The notes under the pieces: model-generated
The model's database searches: none
What the model was told of the DNA's origin: nothing
What the model saw: the letters and a program-made list of their open reading frames with translations, nothing else
Made by a program: the position numbers and the translations under genes
Part shown: piece after piece, positions 21,916 through 33,475 of the stretch
How the letters are laid out: each line of letters begins with the position of its first letter
Position numbering within the stretch: position 1 is the first letter of the stretch
NCBI GenBank assembly: GCA_014825775.1
Contig: MVAQ01000224.1
Location: forward strand, 1-35,376
DNA length: 35,376 nucleotides
Direction: 5' to 3'
DNA from: Krasilnikovozyma curviuscula
Taxonomy: Eukaryota; Basidiomycota; Tremellomycetes; Cystofilobasidiales; Mrakiaceae

Positions 21916-24815
21916 ATGCCACCTCAAGGAAGCACCCTGAATCACAAGGTGTGTTTGTGCTTTTCCTCTGTTTCTGCGTTTGTGGACTGTGCTTTTCTCC
22001 TTGGCTGAGAAACTGACATGTCCAGTCTTGCCTTGTGTTTTCTCCTTCCAGAGAGCCAGGTTAGCATGCGTAAGGTGTCGAAGGGCTAAACGAGTGGTGA
22101 GTGCAACCCAAGGGATCTTTTCATGGGTTCTAAAGCGTTTCGTCGTTCCGCCTCCCGCTGCTCAAGAGCTGTGGAGGGCCCACAACTCAAAACAAGGGGG
22201 ACGACGTGCTGAAATTACCTCAGTTACCGCTCTGATGGACATTGCTTACGACCTCGATCCGTTTTTGTGTTGGGAAACAGTGTGAAGGAGGGTCAGAAAC
22301 CACAGCGTGTGCTCGATGCACAACGGAAGGAGTCGAATGCGTCTTCCAGAAGCCATCCAGTTCCCATGTGGATGACATGGGCTTGGAAAAGCTCAATGAC
22401 ATCCAGGAGCATCTACACCGTCAAGAGCAACGCATCAATGGCCTTGCTGACTCGCTAGGTTCGCGATTCGCCCAATTTGATTCTTTTCCCCACTAGTTGT
22501 GTTATCTGACTTCATACCTCCCCGTTTTATTCCTCGACCGCAGGTCGATTGGAGACCCTCATGTTCAGTATTTCATCTCAAATCCACCAAAACAAGGAAG
22601 TTGGCTCTTCTCAGTCAAGCAATGGTCCTTTCTCTGCTTCCTACCCACCGCCGCCTTCGTCGCCTTCATTCCACCCACTCAAGCGCCTCCAATCGTATGC
22701 AAACTCGTCTTCACGACAAGATTCAGGACTGGAACTGTCAAGCACGAATCTTCACACTCCCCTCGAAGCACTCGCCCAGCTTGCTGAATCTCAGATTCCA
22801 GCCTCTCATAGCCAACCAGATGGGATCGCTTCTCTAAAGAGGAAGAGGGCAGACGATGACAAATCAGCAACCAGTTCGACCCAAAAGGGTCCGATTGCTG
22901 CCGAACAAGTGAGCCGTTCTTTCTAGCAGTAAACGCTCAATCCTTGACGTGGCTTTCTCTGTCGTAGGGAGAAGACTTCGTCTCGTTGGGCTTGCTGTCG
23001 GACTTTGAAGGGCGCTCGTTGATTCAGCGATTCTTCGAAGAACTCTCTGTATTTTGTGCCATTATTACTCCACCAGACAGCTACGAAGATTTCAAGCTCT
23101 CATCGCCTCTGCTGTTCAACGTCTTGGTCTACTCCTCCGCACAAACCAGGAACGGTTCGGAAACTCCCAATGTCCGTCTTTCCGAGCTAAAAGCTATTGT
23201 TTCCAAAGGTATCGAGAAGAAAGTGCTGAGTATGAATCCAGAGCTTTCGACTCTCCAAGCGCTCTGCGTTCTGGGATGCTTCACAAAGTGAGTCAACCTA
23301 TTGTCTCTGGGGAAAAAGAATGAGCCTAAATTTTCTTACAATCTTTTTTCTATAAGTCATTCCTACGCTGTTAGTTGGAAGTTCAGAAGGACATAGGCTG
23401 ATTCGTCGTACTAACCAAAGGTTGTCCGTTTGCAGATGATTGGATGCGCTCTGCGGCTCGCTCTTGCTGCTCGTCTTGATAGAGTTCCTGAAGAATTCAG
23501 CGAGCATGGACCAGAAAAGGGCGACGAAAAGGCTTCCATCATGATTCAGAAGTTGAGATGTTTTTACTTTATTCTGTTCCTCGACTTCAAGTAGGTGGAT
23601 CTCCTATATCAGTTGTGATAATGCTGATGTACCTTACTGACAATTTCTTCTATCTATTCTACAGATACTCTTCGTCGACTGGTCGTCCAGTTCTGCTTCG
23701 TCAATACCAAATCTCGAAGTTCTCGCAGCTCGCGGATCAAATGCTTCTTAGTCCCTTTTCAGACAAGCACGACGTTCGTTACATTGCAAATCTCCAATTA
23801 ACCTTCTTTCAACGTAAGATATTAGACTGGTCAAATTCTGGGGGTGAGAGATCTATTGAAGAACTGGCTGATTACGTTACGAGTGTTGACAGTGGTAAGA
23901 ATTAGACTTTTCCCCTAGAAGTATATTCAGCCGCTAACGGCCGTTGCCACTCTAGAATATGCCAAGAAATGGGAAGACTATGATCAGAGGATGGCATTCT
24001 ACGAACCTTCGGATGCGAGTTGGTGTCGTCGCAGTCATAAGCGACATTTGGGTAAATCGTCCTGTCAATTGTTGACTACTTTAGCGCAAAGTCTGATCAT
24101 CATTGTATTCTTCTAATACAGCTGACTCGGTCCTGTTCTTAATTACAACCGTCTTCAAGGAACGATTGGTGGATAAGTCTCCTCAAACAAGACCTTTCGC
24201 TGTGAAGTGCCTTCAAGCTTCGCGCGACTGTCTCGACACCGTCTTGCAATCATCGCCATACGCCCAAAGTATCCAATACTCAGGTTACTCAACTAGGGTC
24301 GACATATCGTTCGCTGCGCTCTTACAACTCAAGCTGTGCTCCGTGTATTGGAACGACCCGGAAGTTGACCTTGCAGAGTGCGAGAGACAGGTTCGTGGAA
24401 CCATTGAAGTTTTGGGCCATTGTGTGGAGTCGAAGCAATATTGTAACATGATGTGAGCCCTTGTTCCTTTCTCGGCTGTTTGGCCTACACTCGTTAACAT
24501 ATGGCCCTTCGCAGTCGTCTCTCGCTGGAACACACCCTTACACGCAACAAGCAGTTGAAGATGGCTGAACAGCCCACCTTAGACCTCAATACATTCCCTC
24601 ACAATCTCATCAACAATGTGAGCGACAATAGAGTGGCTTCTACAAACGGAGACACTGCGAATACTATGGGCCTGAACTCCATCGCACAGTTCGACGACAC
24701 TAGCTTCATGAATACATTCCCAGACTCGTTTGGCTCTTCGTTGGAACCTTGGTCAGGATGGAATGGTGACTTCAACTTTGTCTCGTTCCCAGATGACAAC
24801 CAGCAGATTCTTTGA
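21916..24815 (+). CDS. Zn2Cys6 fungal transcription factor
   Basis: Eleven exons give 688 residues: 21916-21948, 22052-22096, 22281-22458, 22544-22908, 22968-23287, 23357-23369, 23436-23590, 23665-23894, 23956-24051, 24122-24452 and 24515-24815. The binuclear zinc cluster is at residues 17-46 with C-x2-C-x6-C-x8-C-x2-C-x6-C spacing, and an intron splits it just before the third Cys. A coiled-coil dimerisation segment follows (GLEKLNDIQEHLHRQEQRIN into LGRLETLMFSI). Next come a Ser/Pro-rich linker, a KRKR basic patch, and the middle homology region (LQALCVLGCFTNHSYAMIGC then ALRLALAARLDRVPEEF). The C-terminus is Asp/Phe/Trp-rich (EPWSGWNGDFNF) and could activate transcription. The 13-nt exon 6 is required to keep the middle homology region in frame. 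The exon 3 donor (GTTCGC) is weak but is the only one that joins the coiled coil in phase. Target genes are unknown. Confidence 0.88.
23357..23369 (+). other. 13-nt microexon of the Zn2Cys6 gene
   Basis: TCATTCCTACGCT lies between a TATAAG acceptor and a GTTAGT donor. It converts a phase-2 end (AA, 23287) to phase 0 and adds Asn-His-Ser-Tyr-Ala. Direct joining of the neighbours would give AAA TGA, a stop, so the microexon is needed for a full-length protein. The following intron has a TACTAAC branch site. Confidence 0.82.
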
Positions 24816-26029
24816 TTGCTTTGTCTACTTTCGTCAAAGTTCTCCTTGTCTTTATCTCTTCTTTTGAGAATTTCGTGTTTTATTCCTCCATTGTTTTTTA
24901 ATAAGTAGGACCGTCTTGTCGAGCTAGTGAAACATATATGTGCGAGAGACTTTCTTATAGTTGGGAGCCGTGGGAGAAAGAAAATCAAGTCATTGTTCGC
25001 TGGGCATAAAACCTTCAATTTTGACCCAAGTTTTCTATTTGGCCGTTTGAAAACGTTCCAGGGGCTACAGAAGCTGAGTTTGGCGGTCTGAGTCAAGAAA
25101 AGTCGCGCCGAAATTCGAGGGTCAGGGGCCCAAATCCGACCCAGGCTTCTTCGGTTCTCGACGTTTGCACCTTACCGCTGCGCATTCTTTCTTCGTTTTG
25201 CTTGGTTGCGAACGGGCCAACTGGGATGGAAGCTGTTCGCTGACCGCTCGAAACGAAATCATAGTAAAATGGCGGAAGCCAGAAAGAAGAATACATACTG
25301 CCTATGGTCAACAACTGCTTTTTTATCTCTGGTCCTGTCCAATTAACGCGTACCTGAAGCTGACAGAGATCCATAACAGCAGTCGCGACCAGCTGCGTAA
25401 TTATTTCCAGTCATGCATTGGTGGGTGGGGAGATGCAAGAAGGACCCGAAAAATGGGTGTAGGTTACTCGGCCCAGTCAAAGGGAAGAAATTTTCCGAAA
25501 CCTCTGTTCCTGGACCTCCCTGGGACCGCACACCACATTTCTTGCCTTTCTTACCACGTTACTTCCATTCTGTAGGTAAATTAACGACGTTATACTTCTC
25601 GCTGTCGATTGCAACCCATGGTTCTACCCCTGCGCTGCTTGTCTCGGCACAGAACGTCACGACAATTCTCTTCAGGACTTCAGCTAATCCGAAGTTGAAC
25701 CCAAGCCCTAGAATTATTGTCTCTAGCATTGTGTAGAAACCTCTTTTGCGCTGTTTCAAGCTCAAAATGGTAAGCCTTCGCCTGCCTGCGCAATCCTAAG
25801 CAGAACAATGAGCATGGAATTCCCTTAATCGCAGGACCTCATGCACCTCTAACCGAGGTAGCTACAAAACTACTCGGAAGAGATCCAACCCTGAAAAAGA
25901 CTAGAAATACAGAGCGCAGGGTACATAAGAAACGAGAGGAAGCGCTACCTTTGTCATCTTCATCCCCTCCCCCTTTCTTAAAGTCCTTTCGCACCCTTTT
26001 GGCTACCCAAATAGACGTTTCTCTTCAAA
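24816..26029. other. Intergenic region, 1214 bp, second longest in the window
   Basis: No gene is supported. ORFs at 25165-25575 and 25413-25736, and a minus-strand ORF at 24599-25096, look random. The right part should be the promoter of the Cpl1-like gene; the leader just before the ATG is pyrimidine-rich (TCATCCCCTCCCCCTTTC). Confidence 0.5.
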
Positions 26030-27712
26030 ATGTTCTCGTTACCACTATTAGCTGCTGCTCTTTCACTATCAGCTCTTTCATCACAAGCCACCGCCCCCTC
26101 CGGCACCTCCTACTCTTCATCTTACACCGACTCAGACTATACTGGGCTCACTTACAATGCAGTTGGTGGTTGCTATTCCCTCTCATCTCTCAGCAGTACA
26201 GGAGTCATCGACAAAGCTATGTTTGTAACTACCAAGCCGTTGTCTACGGCAACTCCCTCTGGATGTGCTCAGGCTTGTGGACTGGTATGTATGCCGGATA
26301 TCTTTTATCATTTAAGATTATACTGATGAACCTTTTGAAATAAGTCCAACATTGGAGGTTCCCCCTTCTTTGCATTTACGGCTAAAAGCGCTGGAAGCCC
26401 CGTGGTATGTTTAGATTTTGTCTCATTTGACACCTTCTTACATTGCTTATCTTTGCTTTCTCTTAAAGTGCACCTGCTATCAGAACAATCCAGCATCATC
26501 GGCGACAGACGTTACAGGGTCGGATTCGAGTTGTACTACTCTCGCTGATTCAACTAAAGTGGGTCATATTTCAGTCAATTTCCGCGTGCGGGCTGCCAAT
26601 ACTTCTTCCGATAGGTCTTCTCGCTTTCTCCACCTGGTTTGGGATACAAATATACTGGAAAATGCACGAATGTGGCTGCAAGTCAAGGATATTATGTGTA
26701 TGTCGCTTTGATAGCCGCAATGACTCTGACAAGACTGGCTTGCTCCTCAGACTGACGTTAGTGATTCTCTTTTAGCAATGGAACACAAGATAATTCCTAC
26801 CGTTCAAAAACTTTGGTGGATTGTGCTGCAAAGTGTAAAAACTACAAAGACACAAGTTTCTCCGGGGGAACAGGTACCACAACATACATGCTGTGGGAGA
26901 ATGTGCAAGGGTCCTCCAGCGTATGTCAGTGCTTCAGTCATCTTGGATCTGGAATGGGCAATGCTGGAACTACATCAGGCACTTTAGCGACGTGTGTGGG
27001 AGATAGTCAGAAACAAGTAAGTTGGAAGTTAGAGACGCCTCATCTGTTCCATCTCATTTCTGAAATCACCTCTCCATTCTATTGTTGTAGGTATGGTCTC
27101 TAGATGGAAGTTTAGTGTTGGGTTACGGTGGCAGTGCCACGTCCTCCTTCCCAGCACCCACCGCAACCTCGACGCCGGTTCCTTCTAACGGTGCCAAGAA
27201 AAGGGCTGAGATGGCTCGAGCAAAACAATTAGCTTTCATGAAGAAGAACCCCTTCTGCCCTGTAGGCAAGACAGCATGCAACGCTGACGAAACTGGCAGA
27301 TCTTGGGAGGTTAGTTTGCATCCCGAGCATTGTTTTGATTTCCATACCGGCGCTTACTCGTTGCGGTCATCTTCTTCACCAGTGCTTGGACACCACAAGT
27401 GAACTTGAGAGCTGTGGAGGATGTTTATATGGTGGTTTCCAAGGGGTACTGAACGGTCTTGGCCAACTTTCCCTCCCGAACTCCACTGTGCTGCAGCATT
27501 TTATTGGACCAGTCGGACGAGAGTAAGCATTCTCTTCCTCCTCTTCCTTCAATTTACTTCAATTTATAATTTCATCTGTTTGCAGCTGTTCCTCCTTGGT
27601 CAATGTTGCTCTCGGTGGTGCATCGTGCCGAAACTCTGCTTGTGTCATCACAAAGTGCAAGCGAGGATTTAGACTCGCTCGTGGCCAGTGTGTTGCGCTT
27701 GTCAGGAAGTAG
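26030..27712 (+). CDS. Secreted Cpl1/PriA-type Cys-rich protein
   Basis: Eight exons (26030-26284, 26345-26404, 26469-26558, 26615-26697, 26776-27016, 27091-27309, 27383-27522, 27586-27712) give 404 residues. A signal peptide (about 1-19, ending LSSQA) precedes two WSC-like Cys modules with landmarks GCAQACG, CTCYQ, YKYTGKC, DCAAKC and CQCFS, ending in QVWSLDGSLVLGYGG. A Thr/Pro linker and basic helix (KKRAEMARAKQLAFMKK) lead into a C-terminal Cpl1-like domain: FCPVGKTAC, WECLDTTSELESCGGC, GRDCSSL, ASCRNSACVITKCKRGFRL. The family includes PriA of mushrooms and Cpl1 of Cryptococcus, a secreted capsule-associated protein. A cell-surface or extracellular role follows from the family; the exact function is unknown. 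A 51-nt in-frame, stop-free segment at 27451-27501 with GT...AG ends may be an extra intron; I kept it as coding. Confidence 0.85.
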
Positions 27713-28310
27713 CCTGCATATTGCTAGCGTTCATGGGTCTTGGGTTTTTCTTCTTCTTTCGGACGATTCTCGTTCAATGTACATGTTGCTAGTTAGTTAC
27801 TGCTAGATCTTAACGACAGTCTTCACTCTTTACTTATCTACTGTACCCTTAATCAATTCAATCAAAAAACCTTTCATTCCCTAGTGAAAGTATCTCTCTC
27901 AAGCGAAAGACCTGTTGACCAGCTGTGAGATTTATACCTTTCCTCACTCAGCTCTCGGACCGACCGGTGGCAATCATAAACTCTGCATGTTCCTTCCTTG
28001 CAAAGTTTTTCCTGTGCTAAGTTTGATCTCGAGAGCTGCTGTTTACTGGCTAGATGAAGATATCAACAGGTATCGCGATTTTGTCTGGACGACGGCCTTG
28101 CAATTCGGAAAGGATGGCGCGATTACAGTATTCCAAATGACCAGAAAAGTTGAGCCAATGAAAAAGTAGGCGTTTACCAGTCGACACCAACTTTTTCCTC
28201 ACTAGTCTGAACAAGGTACATTGATCCTTTGCGCAGTAGCCTATACTTCGAAAGCTGATTTGTCCTCTCACTTTTGCTGCTTTTGCTGCTTTTCATCAGG
28301 TTGCCCCGCG
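27713..28310. other. Intergenic region with MET5 promoter and leader
   Basis: No separate gene is supported; the ORF at 27915-28169 has no known features. A 9-nt direct repeat (TTTTGCTGC twice) lies near 28272-28289, just before the MET5 start. I see no CACGTG core of the Cbf1 type here. Confidence 0.45.
28216..28299 (+). other. Predicted 5'-UTR intron of MET5
   Basis: An AAG|GTACAT donor, a GCTGAT branch-like site and a TTTCATCAG acceptor define an 84-nt intron ending 11 bp before the ATG at 28311. The open frame extends upstream of that ATG, but the conserved protein is compatible with starting at 28311. Confidence 0.45.
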
Positions 28311-31300
28311 ATGTCGACTGAAATTTCTTCTGTGTCGCATTTGGCATATGTTGCTTCGTCAGAGGTCATCTCTGTACCATCGTCACCATTCCCAGCATCC
28401 GGCCCATCAACTTTGATACTTTACCCACATGCCGATCCAGCTTCTTTGGTCCCAAAGGGCTCAAAGCTCACTTCGCTCTTGCTTCCCATCAACTCCGACC
28501 CATTTGTTCGACTTTTACCAGCGTTGAATAAGCTGAAGGATACTCCAGTCATCGTCCATGTCTCCCTGGAAGCTGGCTCAACCACCGATCTCGAGGGCCT
28601 CAGCTGGTTCAAGGAGAGCGACTGGGTCGTCTTGGTCTCCAAAGGCGGTCAAGAGACTTTTGACCAAGCCGTTGTCGGTACCAAGTTGGCTAAGGATCAC
28701 TCCAGAGCTGTCTTGCATGTATTCCCAACATCCGGCGAAAAGATCGAAGAGGTCGAAGAGGCGAAGTTGAAGGAGTTTATCGAGGCGGCACCAAAGGCTC
28801 CCTCCGCACCAAACACCCCAGTTGTCAACGGCGCTGCTGGACCATCAGCATTATTCAAGGACTACTCAGCTACTGCTCTTGCCTCTCTCCGTCTCTTACG
28901 CCGTCCTCAGCTTCCTTTCACCTTCACCCACCCACACGAGCCCACCACCCTCTTCATCACCCTCTCAACCTCACCACTCACCCCACTCGTCGAGTTGGCC
29001 AAGAAAGAAGGCTCTACATTTGGTCTCTTGCAACTGACTGTTATTAGACCTCTGGAAAAGGAGAAAATCAAGTCCATTCTTCCAAAGTCAGTGAAGAAGG
29101 TCGTTGTTTTGGAACAAACTTTGAGTGCTACCGCCTTGGGATGGGGTACCTTGAGAATGGATGTGGAGAATTGGTTTAGTGAGGATGAGAATGTTGAGGT
29201 TTTCGGCGGTGTCATTGGTGAACTGAAGGGAAACGTCGAAGAAGAGGTGTAAGTTAGGCCGCCAATTTTTGTTTACTCACTCAATCACTCGAAACGAAGA
29301 CTGATTTTTTACAACACTGCAGCTCTGCTCTCCTTTCATCATTGAGCTCATCGTCTCCTATCACCCTCGGAACTTCCCCTGCTGCTGCTTCCCACCTTCT
29401 TCCTCACGTCCCGACCCACGAAGGTTCTTACACCAAGATCCTCACCCACCTTTTCGCTTCAAGACTTGAAATTGCCAATACACCTGAGCTTGGCAACCAA
29501 GCTACTCTGCCAGAGTACGCTTTAGGTAAAGTCAGAAGCGACCTATCTAAGAGGGAAAAGTTGGCTGAAGCCGTCAAGGGATTGATGGGAAGCTACGACT
29601 CAGACAAAGAATTGGTTGATGCTTCGGCGGCTTGGATGAAGGCCAAGAACGATACCTCAAAGTCAGGTGCTTTAGGTGAAAAGGTCGTCGAGTTGATCAA
29701 GTCGAAGGGACTCAACACCCCCGCTTCCCTCGAAGTCCTCAAATACTCCCAGTACTTCACCAAATCATCTCAATGGATTATCGGCTCTGACGCTTGGTCT
29801 TATGATCTCGGCTCTTCTGGTATCCACCAAGCCATCTCCTCTGGTGCCAACGTCAACATCCTCATTATCGACTCCCTTCCATACTCTCAGAAAGACGCCG
29901 TCGACTCCCGAAAGAGGAAGAAGGATATTGGTCTTTACGCCATGAATTACGGTAACACTTACGTCGCCAGCATCGCCGTCTACTCCAGTTACTCCCAGGT
30001 TCTCCAGTCACTCAATGAAGCCGACCAATTTGACGGCCCATCCGTCGTTTTGGCTTACCTCCCCTACAAGGAAGAAACTTGCCCAGCTCTCGAGGTCCTC
30101 AAGGAGACTAAGGTCGCTGTTGATACTGGTTACTGGCCACTCTACAGATGGAACCCTAGGGCTACTGGAGAGACCTTTTCTCTAGACTCTGAGAAGATCA
30201 AAGAAGAACTCAAAGAGTTTTTGGACCGTCAAAACCATCTTTCTCAGTTGACCACTGCCAAGCCAAGCTTTGCTCCTGAACTTGTGGAAAACTTGGGCGA
30301 CGACCTCCTCGCAGCCAGAAAGCAGAAAGCTGCTGACGCGTTCTCGAAGCTGGTCAACTCAATGGATGGACCACCGCTGCTCGTCCTTTACGCTTCTGAT
30401 GGAGGTGCTGCTGAGAAGGTTGCTAAGAGACTTGCCAACAGAGCTGGGATGCGCGGTCTTGCTTGCAGGTGCATCGTCTTAGACGAGTTCCCACTGGACG
30501 ACTTGAAGTTTGAGAAGCACGTCGCTTTCATCTCTTCCACTGCGGGTCAAGGTGAGGCTCCTCAAAACGCTAGAATCACTTTCAAGAAGCTTGCTGCTCT
30601 GGCTGCTGCTGGTGAAAAGCCGTTTGGTGAAGTCAACTTCTCTGTCTTTGGTATGGGAGTGAGTATCCGACTCGTTCTTGATTGTCTACGTTTACTAGAT
30701 ACTGATGTCTTCCGCCCCTTAATTACAGGACTCTCACTACTGGCCACGTGCAGAAGACGCTCACTACTACAACAAGCCCGGAAAAGATCTCGATGCTCGT
30801 CTCGAACAATTGGGTGCGCAAAGATTCGCTGACTTGGGTCTCGGCGACGATCAAGACGCGGATGGTGCGCAAACGGGCTACAAGGCTTGGGAATCTAAGG
30901 TCTGGAAGGCTCTCGGTGTTGACTCAATTGAAATCCTTGAGAAGGAGCCTGAACCTATCACAAACGAAAACATCAAGATTGCTTCCAACTACTTGAGAGG
31001 AACCATCGCTGAGGTCAGTTTTCTCTTTTCTTTTTCTTTAACATCTGTTTTCTTTGCTGACTCTTTACTATTTGTACTGGTCTTGAATAGGGATTGAAAG
31101 ATACTAGTACCGGCGCTCTAGCTCCTTCCGATGGTCAGCTTACCAAGTTCCACGGTATCTACGAACAAGACGACCGTGATATTCGTGAAGAGAGAAAAGC
31201 CCAAGGTCTTGAGCCAGCTTACTCCTTCATGGTCAGAGTCCGTCTTCCAGGTGGTGTTTGTACTCCTGAGCAATGGCTCGCTATGGACCAGATCGCTGAT

Positions 31301-33341
31301 GAGCACGGAAACGGTACTTTGAAGCTGACTACTCGTCAGACTTGGCAGTACCACGGGATCAGTGAGTCATTAAAGCTGCATTCATTACAGTCTTTGTGTT
31401 CTAATCCTCTTTCCTCACAGTCAAAAGCCACCTTAAGCCTGCTATTCAAGACATCAACAAGGCTTTGCTTGACACCATCGCTGCTTGTGGTGACGTCAGT
31501 AAGTAGTCCTACTCTTTTGATGTCGTAGGGGCAGTAACTTATGCTGCTCCCTATAACAGACCGAAACGTGCAGTGTTCTGCCAATCCAACCTTCTCCCAC
31601 CTGCACAAAGAAGTTCATCAGTTCAGTATCGACTTGTCTGAGCAGTTGCTACCAAGCACCAGCGCTTATGCTGAGATCTGGTTAGACAAAAAGAAGATCA
31701 CTGGTGACGCTGTTCAGGACTTTGAGCCATTGTACGGAAAGTACTACCTTCCAAGAAAGGTCAGCCTTCAACGTACTTCCACAAATTTTTCGCTCTGCTC
31801 TCTGACTGTCCTCTCTGGCCGTTCTTCCTTCGATATTACAGTTCAAGATTGCCGTTGCTGTCCCACCACATAATGACGTCGATGTTTTCACTAACGATGT
31901 TGGTTTCATCGCCATCGTCGATGAGAAGACTGAGCAGCTCCTCGGTTTCAACGTCACCGCTGGCGGAGGAATGGGTGTTACTCACTCCAACACCAAGACC
32001 TACCCCCGTCTTGCGGATGTTCTTGGTTTCGTTACCAAGGAGCAGGGTGTTGCTATCGCTCAAGCTATCATGCTCACCCAGAGAGACAATGGTAACAGAG
32101 CCGACAGAAAGAACGCTGTGAGATAATTTTTTCCCCGGCTATTTTGCTTTCTTGGGACAGCTTATTAACATACTTATTTCGCAGCGTTTGAAATACACCA
32201 TCGATCGTATGGGTCTTGAGAACTTCAAGGCTGAAGTGGAGAAGAGATTCGGGTCCAAACTTGAGCCGGCTCGCCCATACAAGTTCGTGGACAGCATCGA
32301 TCACTTCGGTTGGAGCCAGGGTCACGACGGAGCTCACCACTTTACCATGTTCATTGAAGTCAGTATCATTGTTTTCCTCATTGTCCTGGCCCTATTCTGA
32401 TGTCCTTGTGTTTTGTTTAGAACGGTCGTGTCCAAGATGAGCCAGAACTTCACTTCAAAACTGGTCTCAGAGAGATCGCCAAGGTTCACAAAGGCAAGTT
32501 CAGACTCACTGCCAACCAGCACTTGATCCTGTCGGATATTCCAGAATCCAACTTGGCTGAGATGAAAGCATTGCTTGCCAAGTACAAGCTTGACAATCTG
32601 AGCCACAGTGCTTTGCGTCTGTCTTCTTCTGCTTGTGTCGCTTTCCCAACTTGGTGAGTGTCTGGAAGCTAGTACTCAATGACTTTCTACTCACTAACTA
32701 GATAAATATACTCTGTAGTGGTCTTGCTATGGCTGAATCAGAGCGTTACCTTCCTCTTCTTGTTACCAAGGTGGAGGAAATCATGGAAGAGAATGGTCTC
32801 AGGAATGATTCCATAGTGATGCGAATGACTGGTTGTCCTAACGGTTGTGCTGTGAGTATTCTCCACGAGACGATGTGTATGTCTTATTGCTGACCCCTAC
32901 ATTGGTACCGTAGCGACCATGGCCAGCCGAGATTGCTTTCGTCGGAAAGGCTCCAGGTGCTTATATGATGATGCTAGGTGGAGGCTTCTACGGCCAGAGG
33001 CTGTCTAAAATCTATAAAGAGTCTGTGACAGGTGAGGCCCCTTTCTTCTCGAGCTCAACGGCCGCGCAACTCTTCTTACTGACCTCCTCTTTCTCTTCAG
33101 AACCTGAAATCATGGCCATCTTGCGTCCAATGATCAAGAGATATGCTCTCGAACGATTAGAAGGCGAACACTTCGGTGACTTCGTCATCAGGTAAGAATA
33201 ACTCTCCTTGTGCTCCAACCTGTTTCACGAGTTGACCTCAAGCAACTTTGCTTCCTTCTTAGGGTTGGTATCATCAAAGCTACCACATCTGGTAAAGAGT
33301 TTTACAAGCATTCTCCAATGGATGTGTCCATTAGTGCGTAA
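28311..33341 (+). CDS. MET5: Sulfite reductase (NADPH) beta subunit, hemoprotein Met5
   Basis: Thirteen exons give 1403 residues, close to yeast Met5: 28311-29248, 29323-30658, 30729-31013, 31091-31361, 31421-31498, 31560-31759, 31842-32117, 32185-32358, 32421-32653, 32719-32851, 32914-33031, 33101-33191 and 33263-33341. The N-terminal half carries pyruvate-ferredoxin-oxidoreductase-like modules, including a degenerate TPP-domain segment near 463 ([20 protein letters not shown]). A flavodoxin-like domain begins near 660 ([20 protein letters not shown]). The C-terminal hemoprotein has [11 protein letters not shown] and the siroheme/4Fe-4S cysteines: C1258 and C1264 in ACVAFPTC, and C1303 and C1307 in GCPNGC. 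It reduces sulfite to sulfide in sulfate assimilation, in the cytosol with the Met10 flavoprotein. All key cysteines are intact. It converges on the decarboxylase gene with 134 bp between stop codons. Confidence 0.97.
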
Positions 33342-33475
33342 AGGTCTTTTTACTCACAAAAGACAAGTTCAAAAAGTACTCTCTATCTTCATCGCATCAC
33401 TTCTTCAATTAATTGTATGTATTAGTGTATAGGATTCTATTGTTAAGATGGCATTTCTTTTCCTTCAACAAGATA

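Noticed and set aside
25165..25736. Overlapping ORFs upstream of the Cpl1-like gene
   Set aside because: Two frames overlap with no family features; they are best explained as chance ORFs in noncoding DNA.
27915..28169. 84-residue ORF before MET5
   Set aside because: Part of it looks protein-like (DEDINRYRDFVW), but it has no recognisable family, no clear splice partners, and sits where the MET5 promoter is expected.
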